Assembly (NCBI RefSeq): GCF_036170895.1
Contig: NZ_CP108036.1
Span: forward strand, 7,475,501 to 7,539,500
Origin: Streptomyces erythrochromogenes
Lineage (GTDB): Bacteria; Actinomycetota; Actinomycetes; Streptomycetales; Streptomycetaceae
DNA length: 64,000 nt
Direction: 5' to 3'
Part shown: positions 1-8,368 of the stretch, piece by piece
How positions within the stretch are numbered: the stretch's first letter is position 1
Layout of the letters: every line of letters starts with the position of its first letter
Translations under genes and position numbers: made by a program
The notes under the pieces: model-generated
What the model was told of the DNA's origin: nothing
Database searches by the model: none
What the model saw: the letters and a program-made list of their open reading frames with translations, nothing else

Positions 1-174
1 GCATGCGGCTGGGTCAAGGACCGGTTCGGGGTGTCCTGGCAGGTCGTCCCACCGGGCGCCGTCGAGCTGGTCAGCGACCCGGACCCGAAGCGAGCCGCCC
101 GGGCCATGGCCGCGATGATGAAGATGAAGAAGCTGGACGTCGCGGAGATGCGCCGGGCGGCCGACGCGGCCTAG
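1..174 (+). CDS. VOC-family (PhnB-like) protein, C-terminal fragment
   Basis: Only the last 57 codons are in the window; the frame is open from base 1 to a TAG at 172-174. The peptide begins ACGWVKDRFGVSWQVVP, which matches the closing strand of PhnB / 3-demethylubiquinone-methyltransferase-like vicinal oxygen chelate proteins, and it ends with a charged helix. Such proteins are small dimeric metal-binding or antibiotic-binding folds; the substrate cannot be inferred. The stop overlaps the stop of the convergent Sir2 gene by 3 bases. Confidence 0.75.
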   Translation, partial: ACGWVKDRFGVSWQVVPPGAVELVSDPDPKRAARAMAAMMKMKKLDVAEMRRAADAA

Positions 175-908
175 GCCAGGCCGCCCTCGGCGATTCTGGT
201 CAGCAGGGCCGGGAGGGCGGTTCCGATCGGTTCGCGGACGACCTCGTCGGCGAGGGCGTCGTACGGGGTCTCCTCCGCGTTCACGATGATCAGCCGGGCC
301 CCGGCCTCCGCGGCCATCCCCGCCAGCGAGGCGGCCGGCTGCACCTGCAGCGTCGACCCGACGGCGACGAAGACCTGGCACCCCTTGGCCACGGCCATCG
401 CCTGCCCCAGCACCACGGGGTCGAGCCGCTGGCCGAACATCACGGTGGCCGCCTTGAGGATCCCGCCGCACGCCAGGCAGGCGGGATCCGGTTCCCCGGC
501 GGCCACGCGGGCCAGCGCCTCGTCCATCCCCGACCGCGAGTGACACGCCGTGCAGACCACCGACCGGGCGGTGCCGTGCAGCTCGAACACCTTCCGCCCG
601 GGCATCCCGGCGAGCTGGTGCAGCCCGTCGACGTTCTGGGTGATGACCCGGACCGGGGTGCCGCCGCGCTCCAACTCGGCCACGGCCACATGCGCGGCGT
701 TCGGCCGCGCGCCGAGCGCGCCGATCTCGGCCCGCATCAGCCAGGACCGCCGCCGGATCTCCGGATCGGCCATGTAGTACTCGTAGGTCACGAGCTTCTC
801 GGCGTCGGGCTCCCGGCGCCACAGGCCCTGCGGCCCCCGATAGTCCGGAATTCCGGAGTCCGTGGACATCCCGGCCCCACTGAACACTGCGACGAGCGGC
901 TTCCCCAT
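171..908 (-). CDS. Sir2-family NAD-dependent protein deacylase
   Basis: A 245-residue sirtuin. Visible motifs are the NAD-binding [15 protein letters not shown] (residues 11-25), the [11 protein letters not shown] block (91-101), the catalytic histidine H111 in ELHG, and a zinc site C119-x2-C122 ... C144-x2-C147. Sirtuins remove acyl groups from protein lysines, using NAD and releasing nicotinamide and O-acyl-ADP-ribose. The length and all catalytic residues are normal, so the enzyme should be active in the cytoplasm; likely targets such as acyl-CoA synthetases are a family-level inference. It is convergent with the VOC fragment and has no obvious operon partner. Confidence 0.93.
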   Translation of the reverse strand: MGKPLVAVFSGAGMSTDSGIPDYRGPQGLWRREPDAEKLVTYEYYMADPEIRRRSWLMRAEIGALGARPNAAHVAVAELERGGTPVRVITQNVDGLHQLAGMPGRKVFELHGTARSVVCTACHSRSGMDEALARVAAGEPDPACLACGGILKAATVMFGQRLDPVVLGQAMAVAKGCQVFVAVGSTLQVQPAASLAGMAAEAGARLIIVNAEETPYDALADEVVREPIGTALPALLTRIAEGGLA

Positions 909-1070
909 GCGCCGACCCTACGTACGACCGGCTCCCGCCCGCGACCCCATTACCGCGCGCCGACCGCACGGGGGAGGCAGGGGCGTTCCTGCGGTGAATC
1001 CCGCCCTCCACAGGAGTGAGATCCGCGCCGCGCCCTCCCGATGGACCGGCCGGGCGGGTAGAAACCGGAC

Positions 1071-1511
1071 ATGATGCTGAAGCCCCACCGCCTTGGTGCC
1101 CTGCTGCTGGCCTTGTCGGCGCTGCCGGCCGTGCCGTGCGCCCCCGCCGCCGTCGCCGCCCCCGCCGCCGCACCCGCGGCCGCCCCGGAGGGGCACACCG
1201 CGGATCAGATCGGGCGCTTCCTCGTTCGCTTCTACGGGGAGCACGGCCCGTCCGACCACGACCGCCGGCACCACGTTTCGCAGGTGCTCCTGGAAAGACA
1301 GCAGACGACTGCGGAATCGGACGTCCTGCTCTGCGCTCAGAACGAGCCGCAGGCCATCGCCATCGGCCCGGTCACCGTCGCCCAGGCGGCCGGTGTCGGC
1401 TGGGCGACGGTCACCACGCACTGGGGCTCGGACAAGACCGACACCTTCACCGCGTACGTACGCCTCGACTCCAGGCCGATCCGGATCGACGACGTGATCT
1501 GCGCGGGCTGA
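1071..1511 (+). CDS. Small secreted protein, DUF3828-like
   Basis: 146 residues. The N-terminus is a signal peptide: MLKPHR, a Leu-rich core, then an Ala/Pro-rich stretch with likely cleavage near AVAAPA (about residue 30). The mature part (GHTADQIGRFLVRFY ... VRLDSRPIRIDDVICAG) resembles secreted DUF3828/NTF2-like domains by its xxFYxxY-type helix and its final IDDVI strand; this is a resemblance, not a firm assignment. Two cysteines in the mature region could form a disulfide. There are two adjacent ATG codons, and the first, at 1071, is used here. It is a monocistronic unit ahead of the ATP-grasp gene. Confidence 0.7.
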   Translation: MMLKPHRLGALLLALSALPAVPCAPAAVAAPAAAPAAAPEGHTADQIGRFLVRFYGEHGPSDHDRRHHVSQVLLERQQTTAESDVLLCAQNEPQAIAIGPVTVAQAAGVGWATVTTHWGSDKTDTFTAYVRLDSRPIRIDDVICAG

Positions 1512-1531
1512 CCCGCCCGTAGGCTGGGCCC

Positions 1532-2506
1532 ATGCCCATGCCCATGCCCACGACGGCGGCCGGGGACGCGGCCGCCACCGTCCTGTACTGCTGCGACCCG
1601 CTGAACGAGCGCCGCGTCGACGGCCACTTCGCCGCGGAGGCCCGGCAGTTGCATGCGGCCGGGGGTCGGACCCTGCTCGTCGACCACGACGCGCTGCTCA
1701 CCGGCGACGCCGAGCGCGCGGTCGCCCGGGTGCCCGACCGCGCGGGAGCACTCTGGTACCGGGGCTGGATGCTCCCGGCGGATCGGTATGCCGCACTGGA
1801 CGCCGCCTTGCGCCGCCGCGGCGGCCGACTCGCCGTCACCGCGGAGCAGTACCGCCGGGCACACGAACTCCCCGGCTGGTACGCGACCTTCGCCGACCTC
1901 ACCCCGGTCAGCGCCTGGCTGCCGGCGGAACCGGGGCGGACGCCGGATCCGCAGCGGCTGACGGCCCTCGCCGCGGGCCTGCCGCCCGGCGCCGGTGTGG
2001 TCAAGGACTACGTGAAGTCCCGCAAGCACGAGTGGGACGAGGCCTGTCACGTACCCGACCTCGGCGACGCCGACGCCCTGCACCGGGTGGTCGGCCGGTT
2101 CGTCGAACTCCAGGAGGAGTTCCTGGCGGGCGGTGTGGTCCTGAGGGCCTTCGAGGACTTCGTCGCGCCGCCGACACGGGCGGGCACGGCCGCCGCCGCG
2201 GAGGTGCGGGTCTGGTGGCGCGACGGGACGCCCCGGCTGGTGACCGCCCACCCCGACAGCCCGGTCGCCGAGGTCGTGACACCCGACCTCGAGCCCGTCC
2301 GTGCGGCCGTCGAAGCGCTCGGCTGCCCCTTCGTGACCACCGACCTGGCCCTGCGCGCGGACGGTGTCTGGCGCGTCGTCGAAGTGGGGGACGGGCAGGT
2401 CAGCGACCTCCGGCAGGGGGCCGATCTCGACGCCTTCGTCCGGATTCTGGCGGCCGATCAGGCACCCCTGCGCGCACCGTCCGTATCTGGTACAACACGG
2501 CTATGA
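1532..2506 (+). CDS. ATP-grasp domain protein
   Basis: 324 residues. The middle and C-terminus have ATP-grasp features: a substrate/ATP strand VVKDYVKSRKHEW (about residues 157-169), a central beta region (EVRVWWRDGTPRLVTAHP) and a late acidic metal motif RVVEVGDGQVSDL (about 289-301) corresponding to the E-x-N/D metal ligands. The family forms amide or ester bonds through acyl-phosphates; this subgroup (DUF4343-like) has no assigned substrate. The protein opens with a MPMPMP repeat (four ATG triplets), so the exact start within 1532-1544 is open. The final codons overlap the start of the GNAT gene (ATGA), implying translational coupling. Confidence 0.8.
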   Translation: MPMPMPTTAAGDAAATVLYCCDPLNERRVDGHFAAEARQLHAAGGRTLLVDHDALLTGDAERAVARVPDRAGALWYRGWMLPADRYAALDAALRRRGGRLAVTAEQYRRAHELPGWYATFADLTPVSAWLPAEPGRTPDPQRLTALAAGLPPGAGVVKDYVKSRKHEWDEACHVPDLGDADALHRVVGRFVELQEEFLAGGVVLRAFEDFVAPPTRAGTAAAAEVRVWWRDGTPRLVTAHPDSPVAEVVTPDLEPVRAAVEALGCPFVTTDLALRADGVWRVVEVGDGQVSDLRQGADLDAFVRILAADQAPLRAPSVSGTTRL

Positions 2507-3357
2507 CGGGATTCGAGATCGCCGGGGCGAGCGCCGCCGACATGGAGATGATCCGCGGCTGGGCCGACGAGGAGGGCTGGAATCCGGGGGACTCGGACCG
2601 CTTCGCCTTCGCGGTGGCCGACCCCGAGGGCTTCCTCGTCGGCCGGCTCGACGGAGAACCGGCCGCCTGTATCTCCGCCGTCCGCTACGGGGCCGGCTTC
2701 GGCTTCATCGGCTTCTACATCGCCCGCCCCGATTTCCGGGGCCGCGGCTACGGGATCCGGCTCTGGCGCGCCGGGATGGAACGCCTCGACGGGCGGCTCG
2801 TCGGCCTGGACGGGGTCGTCGAGCAGCAGGACAACTACCGCAAGTCCGGATTCCGTTCGGCCTGGAACAACATCCGCGTCGAAGGGGTGCCCCAGGGTGT
2901 CGACGGCGCGGACGGGGGCGGCGGGGTCGAGATCGTGGACGCCGCCACGCTCCCCTTCGGCCTGCTCGCCGCCTACGACCGGCGGTTCTTCCCCGCACCG
3001 CGGGACGCCTTCCTGTCCGCCTGGACCGGGCTGCCCGGCCGGACCGCCCTGGCGGCCGTCCGCGGGGGCCGGATCGAGGGCCTGGGCGTGATCCGCCCCT
3101 GCAGCGCCGCCCACCGGATCGGCCCCCTGTACGCGGCCACCCCCTCGGTGGCGGCGGCGTTGCTGCGGCGGCTCGCGCGGCACGCGCCCGGCGGGCTGGT
3201 CTCCGTGGACGTCCCGGACGCCAACCCGGACGCGACCGCGCTCTTCAAGGGCCTCGGTCTGGTGCCGACCTTCGAGACCGCCCGGATGTACACCGGCCCG
3301 GTCCCGGACCTCGCCCTGTCCGAACTGTTCGGCGTGACCAGCCTCGAACTGGGCTGA
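2503..3357 (+). CDS. GNAT-family N-acetyltransferase with duplicated-fold C-terminus
   Basis: 284 residues. The acetyl-CoA signature is FRGRGYGIRLW (residues 78-88), preceded by the beta-4 strand FGFIGFYIARP. The C-terminal half (about 150-270) carries the extra acyl-CoA-fold domain (YDRRFFPAPRDAFLSAW ... GLGLVPTFETARMYTG) typical of the two-domain DUF1248/YitI-type GNATs. The reaction is transfer of an acetyl group to an unknown amine. The start codon ATG overlaps the ATP-grasp stop by 4 bases, so the pair is probably made together and may act on one metabolite; that is inference from the arrangement only. Confidence 0.87.
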   Translation: MTGFEIAGASAADMEMIRGWADEEGWNPGDSDRFAFAVADPEGFLVGRLDGEPAACISAVRYGAGFGFIGFYIARPDFRGRGYGIRLWRAGMERLDGRLVGLDGVVEQQDNYRKSGFRSAWNNIRVEGVPQGVDGADGGGGVEIVDAATLPFGLLAAYDRRFFPAPRDAFLSAWTGLPGRTALAAVRGGRIEGLGVIRPCSAAHRIGPLYAATPSVAAALLRRLARHAPGGLVSVDVPDANPDATALFKGLGLVPTFETARMYTGPVPDLALSELFGVTSLELG

Positions 3358-3380
3358 GGAGACACGGACCTGCACTGCGG

Positions 3381-3415
3381 GGGCCGGGCGGCGGTCGCAC
3401 GGCGCCGCCCGGCCC
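3381..3415. terminator. Bidirectional hairpin terminator
   Basis: A perfect 13-bp inverted repeat (GGGCCGGGCGGCG at 3381-3393 and its complement at 3403-3415) with a 9-nt loop lies between the convergent GNAT and SSI genes. There is no U-tract, as is normal in Streptomyces. Confidence 0.7.
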
Positions 3416-3431
3416 GTCTCGTGACGCGGGA

Positions 3432-3875
3432 TCAGAACCCGAAGAGGGCGCCCGCGGTGTTCCGCAGACCGCACGGATTGGCGAAGGTGTACGTGTAGTT
3501 GAGCCGACGGCCCTGCCAGACCCCGTCGGCCGTCACCGTCATCGGGTCCCACTCCCTGGTACAGACGGCGTCGGCGGCCGGCGCCGTGAGCGGGTCCAGC
3601 TGCGAGCCGGCCGCACGTAACTCACGGCACGCGGCCACCGGGTTCGGGTGGGTCCCGCCGGGCCCGGGCGCGCAGACGAGCGTCACCGCCCGCATCACCG
3701 TGCCGGTGTCGGCGTCCGGGCCGGCCGTCACGCTGAGCACCAGCGCGGACGGCGCGTACAGACTCTGCGCACCGGCCGGCGCGGCGCCGGCCGTGCCGGG
3801 CCAGGCCAGCGCGGTGAGCGCGGTGAGCGCCATGGCGGCGGAACCGAGTCCGAGACCCCTTGCGATGGACCGCAT
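3432..3875 (-). CDS. Subtilisin inhibitor-like (SSI) secreted protease inhibitor
   Basis: 147-residue precursor. The signal peptide spans about residues 1-32 (MRSIARGLGLG ... TAGAA); the mature protein has the SSI landmark SLYAPSALVLSV (38-49). Four cysteines (C68, C83, C105, C135) match the two SSI disulfides. The reactive loop is CTREWDP (105-111), giving P1 Arg107 and P1' Glu108 instead of the Met-Val of classical SSI. An Arg P1 predicts inhibition of trypsin-like proteases as well as subtilisins (family knowledge). The DGVWQGRR block and final TFANPC ... ALFGF are conserved. The start was chosen because AGGGAG lies 8 nt upstream of this ATG; longer in-frame starts lack a ribosome site. 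Confidence 0.95.
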   Translation of the reverse strand: MRSIARGLGLGSAAMALTALTALAWPGTAGAAPAGAQSLYAPSALVLSVTAGPDADTGTVMRAVTLVCAPGPGGTHPNPVAACRELRAAGSQLDPLTAPAADAVCTREWDPMTVTADGVWQGRRLNYTYTFANPCGLRNTAGALFGF

Positions 3876-4202
3876 TTCGAACACTCCCTTGGGTTGGTGT
3901 TTCGGATAGCGGACGCAGTCTTGCCGACGCGGGCCGCGAACGCCCGTTCGCACCCCCATTTTTCGTCACTGATCGTGTACGAATGACTGCAGACCGCAGC
4001 CGTGGCGAAGGGTTGACCTGTACGGGAGCGGGCGCCCTAATCGGCCGAACACCGACCGGGAGACGTCTCCGAAACATGCGCGGGCACGCCGTCATGCACC
4101 CGAAACGGAGCCTGGAGAGAGCCGCGGGGTAGGGCCTGCCCCACCCCCGGAACACCCTCCAGGCCCGCTGTGCCGGGCCGCCCCGCCCGGTTGGCTCAGA
4201 GC
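3876..4202. other. Intergenic region between divergent SSI and ABC genes
   Basis: These 327 bases hold no credible gene. A weak promoter-like pair on the plus strand, TTGACC (4013-4018) and TAATCG (4038-4043), has a 19-nt spacer and could drive the ABC operon. The part next to the SSI gene (3940-3985) is less GC-rich and is the likely SSI promoter zone, but I see no clear consensus boxes. Confidence 0.4.
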
Positions 4203-4940
4203 ATGGAAAACGATGCGATCCGACTCAGGGACGTCAGCAGGGTCCACACGGCCGGCGGACACCCGGTCACCGCCCTCGACCGGGTGTCCCTCGACTTCCC
4301 CCGCGGCACCTTCACCGCCGTCATGGGCCCCTCCGGCTCCGGCAAGTCCACCCTCCTGCAGTGCGCGGCCGGACTCGACCGGCCCACCTCAGGCACCGTC
4401 ACCCTCGGCGGTACCGACCTGGGCCGGCTGAGCGAGACCCGCCTGACCCTGCTGCGCCGCGACCGGATCGGCTTCGTCTTCCAGGCCTTCAACCTGCTGC
4501 CCGCCCTGACCGCCGAGCAGAACGTGGCCCTGCCGCTGCGGCTGGCAGGCCGCCGCCCCGCCGACGCGGAGGTCCGCGAGGCCCTGGCCCGGGTGGGACT
4601 CGCCGACCGGGCCCGGCACCGGCCCGCCCGGATGTCCGGCGGCCAGCAGCAGCGCGTCGCCCTGGCCCGTGCCCTCATCACCCGGCCCGAGGTGCTCTTC
4701 GCCGACGAACCCACCGGCGCCCTCGACTCGCGGACCGGCCGCGACGTGCTCACCCTGCTCCGGGCCATGGCCGACACCGAACACCAGACGGTCGTCATGG
4801 TCACCCACGACCCCGTGGCCGCCTCCTACGCCGACCGCGTCGTCTTCCTCGCCGACGGCCGCCTCAGCGGCGGACTCGCCGGTGCGAACGCCCAGGACAT
4901 CGCCGCCCACATGACCACACTGGAGGCCGCCCCGTGCTGA
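4203..4940 (+). CDS. ABC transporter ATP-binding protein, MacB/LolD type
   Basis: 245 residues with a complete nucleotide-binding domain: Walker A GPSGSGKST (42-50), Q-loop FVFQAFN (Q94), signature MSGGQQQRVALARAL (144-158), Walker B VLFADEPTGALD (164-175) and H-loop VTHD. The ADEPTGALD Walker B is typical of the MacB/LolD/FtsE class that works with FtsX-type permeases as a mechanotransmission or efflux machine. I start at ATG 4203 rather than an in-frame ATG at 4170 because homologues begin just before the first beta strand. The next gene starts at GTG 4934 inside this one, overlapping by 7 bases. Confidence 0.93.
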   Translation: MENDAIRLRDVSRVHTAGGHPVTALDRVSLDFPRGTFTAVMGPSGSGKSTLLQCAAGLDRPTSGTVTLGGTDLGRLSETRLTLLRRDRIGFVFQAFNLLPALTAEQNVALPLRLAGRRPADAEVREALARVGLADRARHRPARMSGGQQQRVALARALITRPEVLFADEPTGALDSRTGRDVLTLLRAMADTEHQTVVMVTHDPVAASYADRVVFLADGRLSGGLAGANAQDIAAHMTTLEAAPC

Positions 4941-7384
4941 CCGCCGCCCTGCACACCGCACGCACCCGCTGGGCCGCCTTCGTCGGGAGCTTCGTCGCCC
5001 TGGCCCTCGGCGTCGGCCTGATCGCCACCATGGGCCTCGCGCTGGCCGCCACCCTGGACGCCCCCGAGCGCGGGCCGGAACGCTTCGCCCTGGCGCCCGT
5101 GGTCGTCAAGGGCAACGACACCCTCCGCGTCCCGACCCCCAGCGGCGACCGCACCCGCACCCTGGCCCACCCGGGACCCCTCACCCCCGAACTCGTGCAC
5201 CGGCTCGCCGGCCTCGGACCCACCACCCAGGACCGCTCCTTCCCCGTCCGCGCCCACGGCGGACCGCAGCAACTGGTCGGCCACCCCTGGTCGGTCGCCG
5301 CCTTCGCCCCGTACACCCTCGACGCCGGCCGCGCCCCGAACGCCGACGACGAAGTGGTCACCACCGGCTGGGCCCGCCCCGGCTCCCGGCTGGCCACCGA
5401 CCGCGGCCCCGTCACCGTGGTCGGCACCGTCACCGGCCGCGGCTTCGAAGACGCCGTGTTCTGGACCGACACCCGCGCGGCCCGACTCTCACCCGCCGTC
5501 GACCAGCTCGTCGTCGCCGCCGACCCCGCCGCCGTACGGGCCGCCGTGGGCCCGGACCCCGGCGTACGGGTCCTCACCGGCCGGGACCGCCGGTACGCCG
5601 ACCCCGACCCCGAGCGCGACGCCGAGGCCCTCCTCGCCGTCAACGCCCTGCTCGGCACCGCCGGAGGGATCACCGGTTTCGTGTCCGTCTTCGTCGTCGC
5701 CTCCGCCTTCGCCTTCGCCGTCGCCCAGCGCCGCAAGGAGTTCGCCCTGCTGCGCACCGTCGGCGCCACCCCCGGCCAGGTCCGGCGCATGGTGTACACC
5801 GAGGCACTGGCCCTCGGAGCGGTGGCCTCCGCCATCGGCTGCCTGCTCGGCGCGTACGGGGCGCCCCGGCTCGCCCGCCGGCTGGCCGAAGACGGCACCG
5901 CACCGCACTGGTTCGCCATCGGCGACGCCGTCTGGCCCTACCACCTGGCCTTCTGGACCGGCCTGCTCGTCGCCCTCGCAGGAGCCGTCGCCGCGTCGTG
6001 GCGGGCGGGACGCGTCCGCCCCGGGGAGGCCCTGCGCGAAGCCGCCGCGGAGACGAAGGCCATGACGCCGGCCCGCTGGGTCCTCGGCGCCGGGCTGCTG
6101 CTGGCCGGGCTCGGCACCCTCGCCCACGCCCTGCTCACCGACCCCTCGGACCTGCTCCACCGCAAGACGTACACCAGCCGCCCGATGCTGTTCGTCGTCG
6201 CCTTCGCACTCCTGGCCCCGGTCGTGGTCCGGCCGCTGGTCCGGCTCGTCGCCGGGCTCCCGGCCCGGCTGTCGGGCGCCGGCGGGATGCTGGTCCGGGA
6301 GAACGCCGCCGCAGGTGTCCGCCGTACCGCCGCCGTCGCCGCGCCCGTGCTCGTCACCGTGGCCCTCGCCGGCTCCCTGCTCGGCACCACCGCCACCCTC
6401 GAGGAGGCCAGGGCCGAGGAGGTCCGGCAGCGGACCACCGCCGACTTCGTGATCACGGGCGGTCCCGGCGGGTTCGGCCCCGCCGCCGTGGAAGGGGTGC
6501 GGGCGGTACCCGGCACCGAGGTGTCCGCCACCTCGGCGACCGAGCTCCACGTCCTGGAGGAGGGCGTCGCCCTCATCCGCTCCGAAGCCCGCGCCGCCGA
6601 CCCGCGGGCCCTCGCCCGGACCGCCGACCTGCCCCTCGTCGCGGGCCGGGTCGCCGACCTCGACGACGGCTCCGTCATCGTCACCGAGGAGTGGGAGCGG
6701 CACACCGTCGGCTCGACCGTCGACGTCCGGCTCGGCGACGGCACCCCCAGGACCCTGCGGATCGCCGCCGTGATGAGCATCGGAACCGGGAACAACGGCG
6801 CCTACGTCACCCCGGCCAACGCCCCCGGAGCGCCGGTCGACCGGATCGACGTACGGCTCGCCCCGGGCGCCGACACCGCGACGGCCGCCACCGGGCTGGC
6901 CGATGCCGCCCGGCAGGCCGGGGGCACGCTCCTCACCAAGCAGCAGTGGGTGGCGGACAGTTCCCCGCGCACCAAGCGCACCACGCGGACCGGCTTCCTG
7001 CTGGTGCTCGGCATCGCCCTGCTCTACACGGGCATCGCGCTCGCCAACACCCTCGTGACGGCCACCTCCGACCGGGCCCGCGAACTCGCGCTCCTGCGGT
7101 TGGCCGGTGCCACCAGGGGGCAGGTGCTGCGGTTGGTGGCGGGGGAGTCCCTCACGGTCGTCCTCGTCGGCGCCGCCACGGGCACCCTCGTCGCCGCCCT
7201 GAACCTGGCCGGGATCCAGGGCGCCCTGCGGCTCCTGGACGCCGGCGGCGCGATCGTGGTCCCGTGGGCCGCCCTCGGCGCGACGACGGCCTCCTGCGCG
7301 GCCGTCGCGCTGGTCTGCGCGGTCGTCCCGGCCGCCCTCGGCCTGCGCCGCCGGGCGGTCGACCCGGCCGGCCTGCGGGACTGA
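4934..7384 (+). CDS. ABC transporter permease with two FtsX domains
   Basis: 816 residues from GTG 4934. The layout is: one N-terminal membrane helix (about 10-35), a large extracytoplasmic domain (to about 230), a first FtsX block of three helices (about 235-365, with QRRKEFALLRTVGATPGQV), a fourth segment plus a helix near residue 425, a second extracytoplasmic domain (430-680), and a second FtsX block to the end (SDRARELALLRLAGATRGQV). The repeated ALLRxxGAT coupling motif contacts the ATPase. It is co-translated with the preceding ATPase gene. Substrate unknown; relatives act in peptide or lipid efflux and antimicrobial-peptide resistance. No sensor kinase pair is adjacent. Confidence 0.93.
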   Translation: MLTAALHTARTRWAAFVGSFVALALGVGLIATMGLALAATLDAPERGPERFALAPVVVKGNDTLRVPTPSGDRTRTLAHPGPLTPELVHRLAGLGPTTQDRSFPVRAHGGPQQLVGHPWSVAAFAPYTLDAGRAPNADDEVVTTGWARPGSRLATDRGPVTVVGTVTGRGFEDAVFWTDTRAARLSPAVDQLVVAADPAAVRAAVGPDPGVRVLTGRDRRYADPDPERDAEALLAVNALLGTAGGITGFVSVFVVASAFAFAVAQRRKEFALLRTVGATPGQVRRMVYTEALALGAVASAIGCLLGAYGAPRLARRLAEDGTAPHWFAIGDAVWPYHLAFWTGLLVALAGAVAASWRAGRVRPGEALREAAAETKAMTPARWVLGAGLLLAGLGTLAHALLTDPSDLLHRKTYTSRPMLFVVAFALLAPVVVRPLVRLVAGLPARLSGAGGMLVRENAAAGVRRTAAVAAPVLVTVALAGSLLGTTATLEEARAEEVRQRTTADFVITGGPGGFGPAAVEGVRAVPGTEVSATSATELHVLEEGVALIRSEARAADPRALARTADLPLVAGRVADLDDGSVIVTEEWERHTVGSTVDVRLGDGTPRTLRIAAVMSIGTGNNGAYVTPANAPGAPVDRIDVRLAPGADTATAATGLADAARQAGGTLLTKQQWVADSSPRTKRTTRTGFLLVLGIALLYTGIALANTLVTATSDRARELALLRLAGATRGQVLRLVAGESLTVVLVGAATGTLVAALNLAGIQGALRLLDAGGAIVVPWAALGATTASCAAVALVCAVVPAALGLRRRAVDPAGLRD

Positions 7385-7416
7385 GCGCAGGCCCGATCAC
7401 CGCCCGGAAGACACCC

Positions 7417-7878
7417 CTAGCCGGTCGCGCCCAGGCGCGGGGCGTACAGGTCCAGAAGACGGGTGCGGGTCTGCTGGAGCCGCATCGCGAGCACGCGGCC
7501 CACCCAGTGCCCGACCGCGGACCCGAAGGCGGGATCGGCGTCCATCAGCATCCGCACGGCCGCCGCGTCGAACTCGTACGCGCGCACCGGCGTCATCGCC
7601 TCCGCACCGAGCTGCCACACGTACGGAGGGAACAGCCAGGACCAGCCGACCAGCTCGCCGGGGCCGAGGTTCTCCACCTGCGCGGGCCGGCGGCCGGCCA
7701 CCGGGACCTCCAAGGTCACCGTGCCGGAGCGCACGATCCAGAAGGACTCCGCCCGGTTGCCTTCGTCGAAGATCCGTGCGTTCTCCGGGAAATTGACCTC
7801 ATGGGCCTGCGCCATCAGCCGTCCACGGTGCTCCGTGGACAGCACGGCGGCGATTCGGATGGGGGAAGGTGTGCTCAC
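7417..7878 (-). CDS. Cyclic-nucleotide-binding domain protein without a DNA-binding domain
   Basis: 153 residues starting at GTG 7878, chosen because GGAGG sits 5 nt upstream. It is a single Crp-type beta-roll: IRIAAVLSTEHRGRLM, FPENARIFDEGNRAESFWIVRSGTV and LGPGELVGWSWLFPP. The LGPGELVGWSWL stretch replaces the usual phosphate-binding cassette G-E-L-A-L...R-A/S, so cNMP binding is doubtful. The ORF stops soon after the C-helix and has no winged helix, so it cannot act as a Crp-like repressor by itself. Such stand-alone domains are common in Streptomyces; function unknown. Confidence 0.82.
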   Translation of the reverse strand: MSTPSPIRIAAVLSTEHRGRLMAQAHEVNFPENARIFDEGNRAESFWIVRSGTVTLEVPVAGRRPAQVENLGPGELVGWSWLFPPYVWQLGAEAMTPVRAYEFDAAAVRMLMDADPAFGSAVGHWVGRVLAMRLQQTRTRLLDLYAPRLGATG

Positions 7879-8002
7879 GACGGCCTCCGATCGGACCCCC
7901 CGCGACGCTCCTGCTGCTCCCAGTGTCGCCGAAGCGGCCCGATCGGGACCGGGCCGCGACGCCCCTTTCTTCCCCGCCGGGAGCCGGCACCGGCGGGACA
8001 CC

Positions 8003-8069
8003 CTGGGCCGTCTCTTTCGGATCTTGTCGGGCGGCGCGGGCCCGGCAAGATCCGAAAGAGACGGCCTAG
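8003..8069. repeat. Long hairpin repeat, MITE-like
   Basis: Left arm 8006-8032 and right arm 8040-8066 are 27-base inverted copies; the only difference (T8027 opposite G8045) is a G-U pair in RNA. The loop is GGCGCGG (8033-8039). Flanking CTG/CTA triplets extend the symmetry to about 8003-8069. The right arm runs into the stop codon of the minus-strand gene ending at 8066, so the element can end its transcription. The arms begin GGCCGTCTCTTTCGG, and their shape (short, terminal CTA, no gene) suggests a miniature inverted-repeat element, possibly with IS5-type ends. That origin is inference. Confidence 0.75.
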
Positions 8070-8368
8070 TCCTCGGCGTTCGCCTCCATGCAGGCCAGCT
8101 CCATCGCGTCCAGCACCGCCTCGTGGCTGCGCCCGCTCAGCTCGGCGACGTTCTCGATCTGGGCCGTGGCCCAGGCCGCCAGCGTCATCACCAGGACCCG
8201 GAGCCCGTCGGTGCCGTACTCGGCCAGGACCGCGTCGGCCACGACCATGGCCTCCTCCGGGACCTGTTCCGGCGGCTCCAGGCCGGCGAGGCCGCGCAGC
8301 ATGACGAGGGTGCGCCGGGAGATCTCAGGCGTCATCCCCGCCAGCCGCATGTCCTCTTCGTCGTTCAT
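8066..8368 (-). CDS. Small helical protein, unknown function
   Basis: 100 residues from ATG 8368 (MNDEEDMRLAGMTPE). It is acidic and predicted helical throughout, with no signal peptide or membrane segment. The central stretch MVVADAVLAEYGTDGLRVLVMTLAAW and the ending EAVLDAMELACMEANAED are typical of small Streptomyces-specific hypothetical proteins. An upstream extension exists in frame but has Arg/Gly/Pro-rich shadow composition, so I reject it. The stop codon TAG lies in the right arm of the 8.0-kb hairpin. Confidence 0.7.
   Translation of the reverse strand: MNDEEDMRLAGMTPEISRRTLVMLRGLAGLEPPEQVPEEAMVVADAVLAEYGTDGLRVLVMTLAAWATAQIENVAELSGRSHEAVLDAMELACMEANAED

Noticed and set aside
2458..3552. 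Long open frames antisense to the GNAT gene
   Set aside because: They mirror the high third-position GC of the real gene and have Arg/Gly/Pro-rich composition without ribosome sites.
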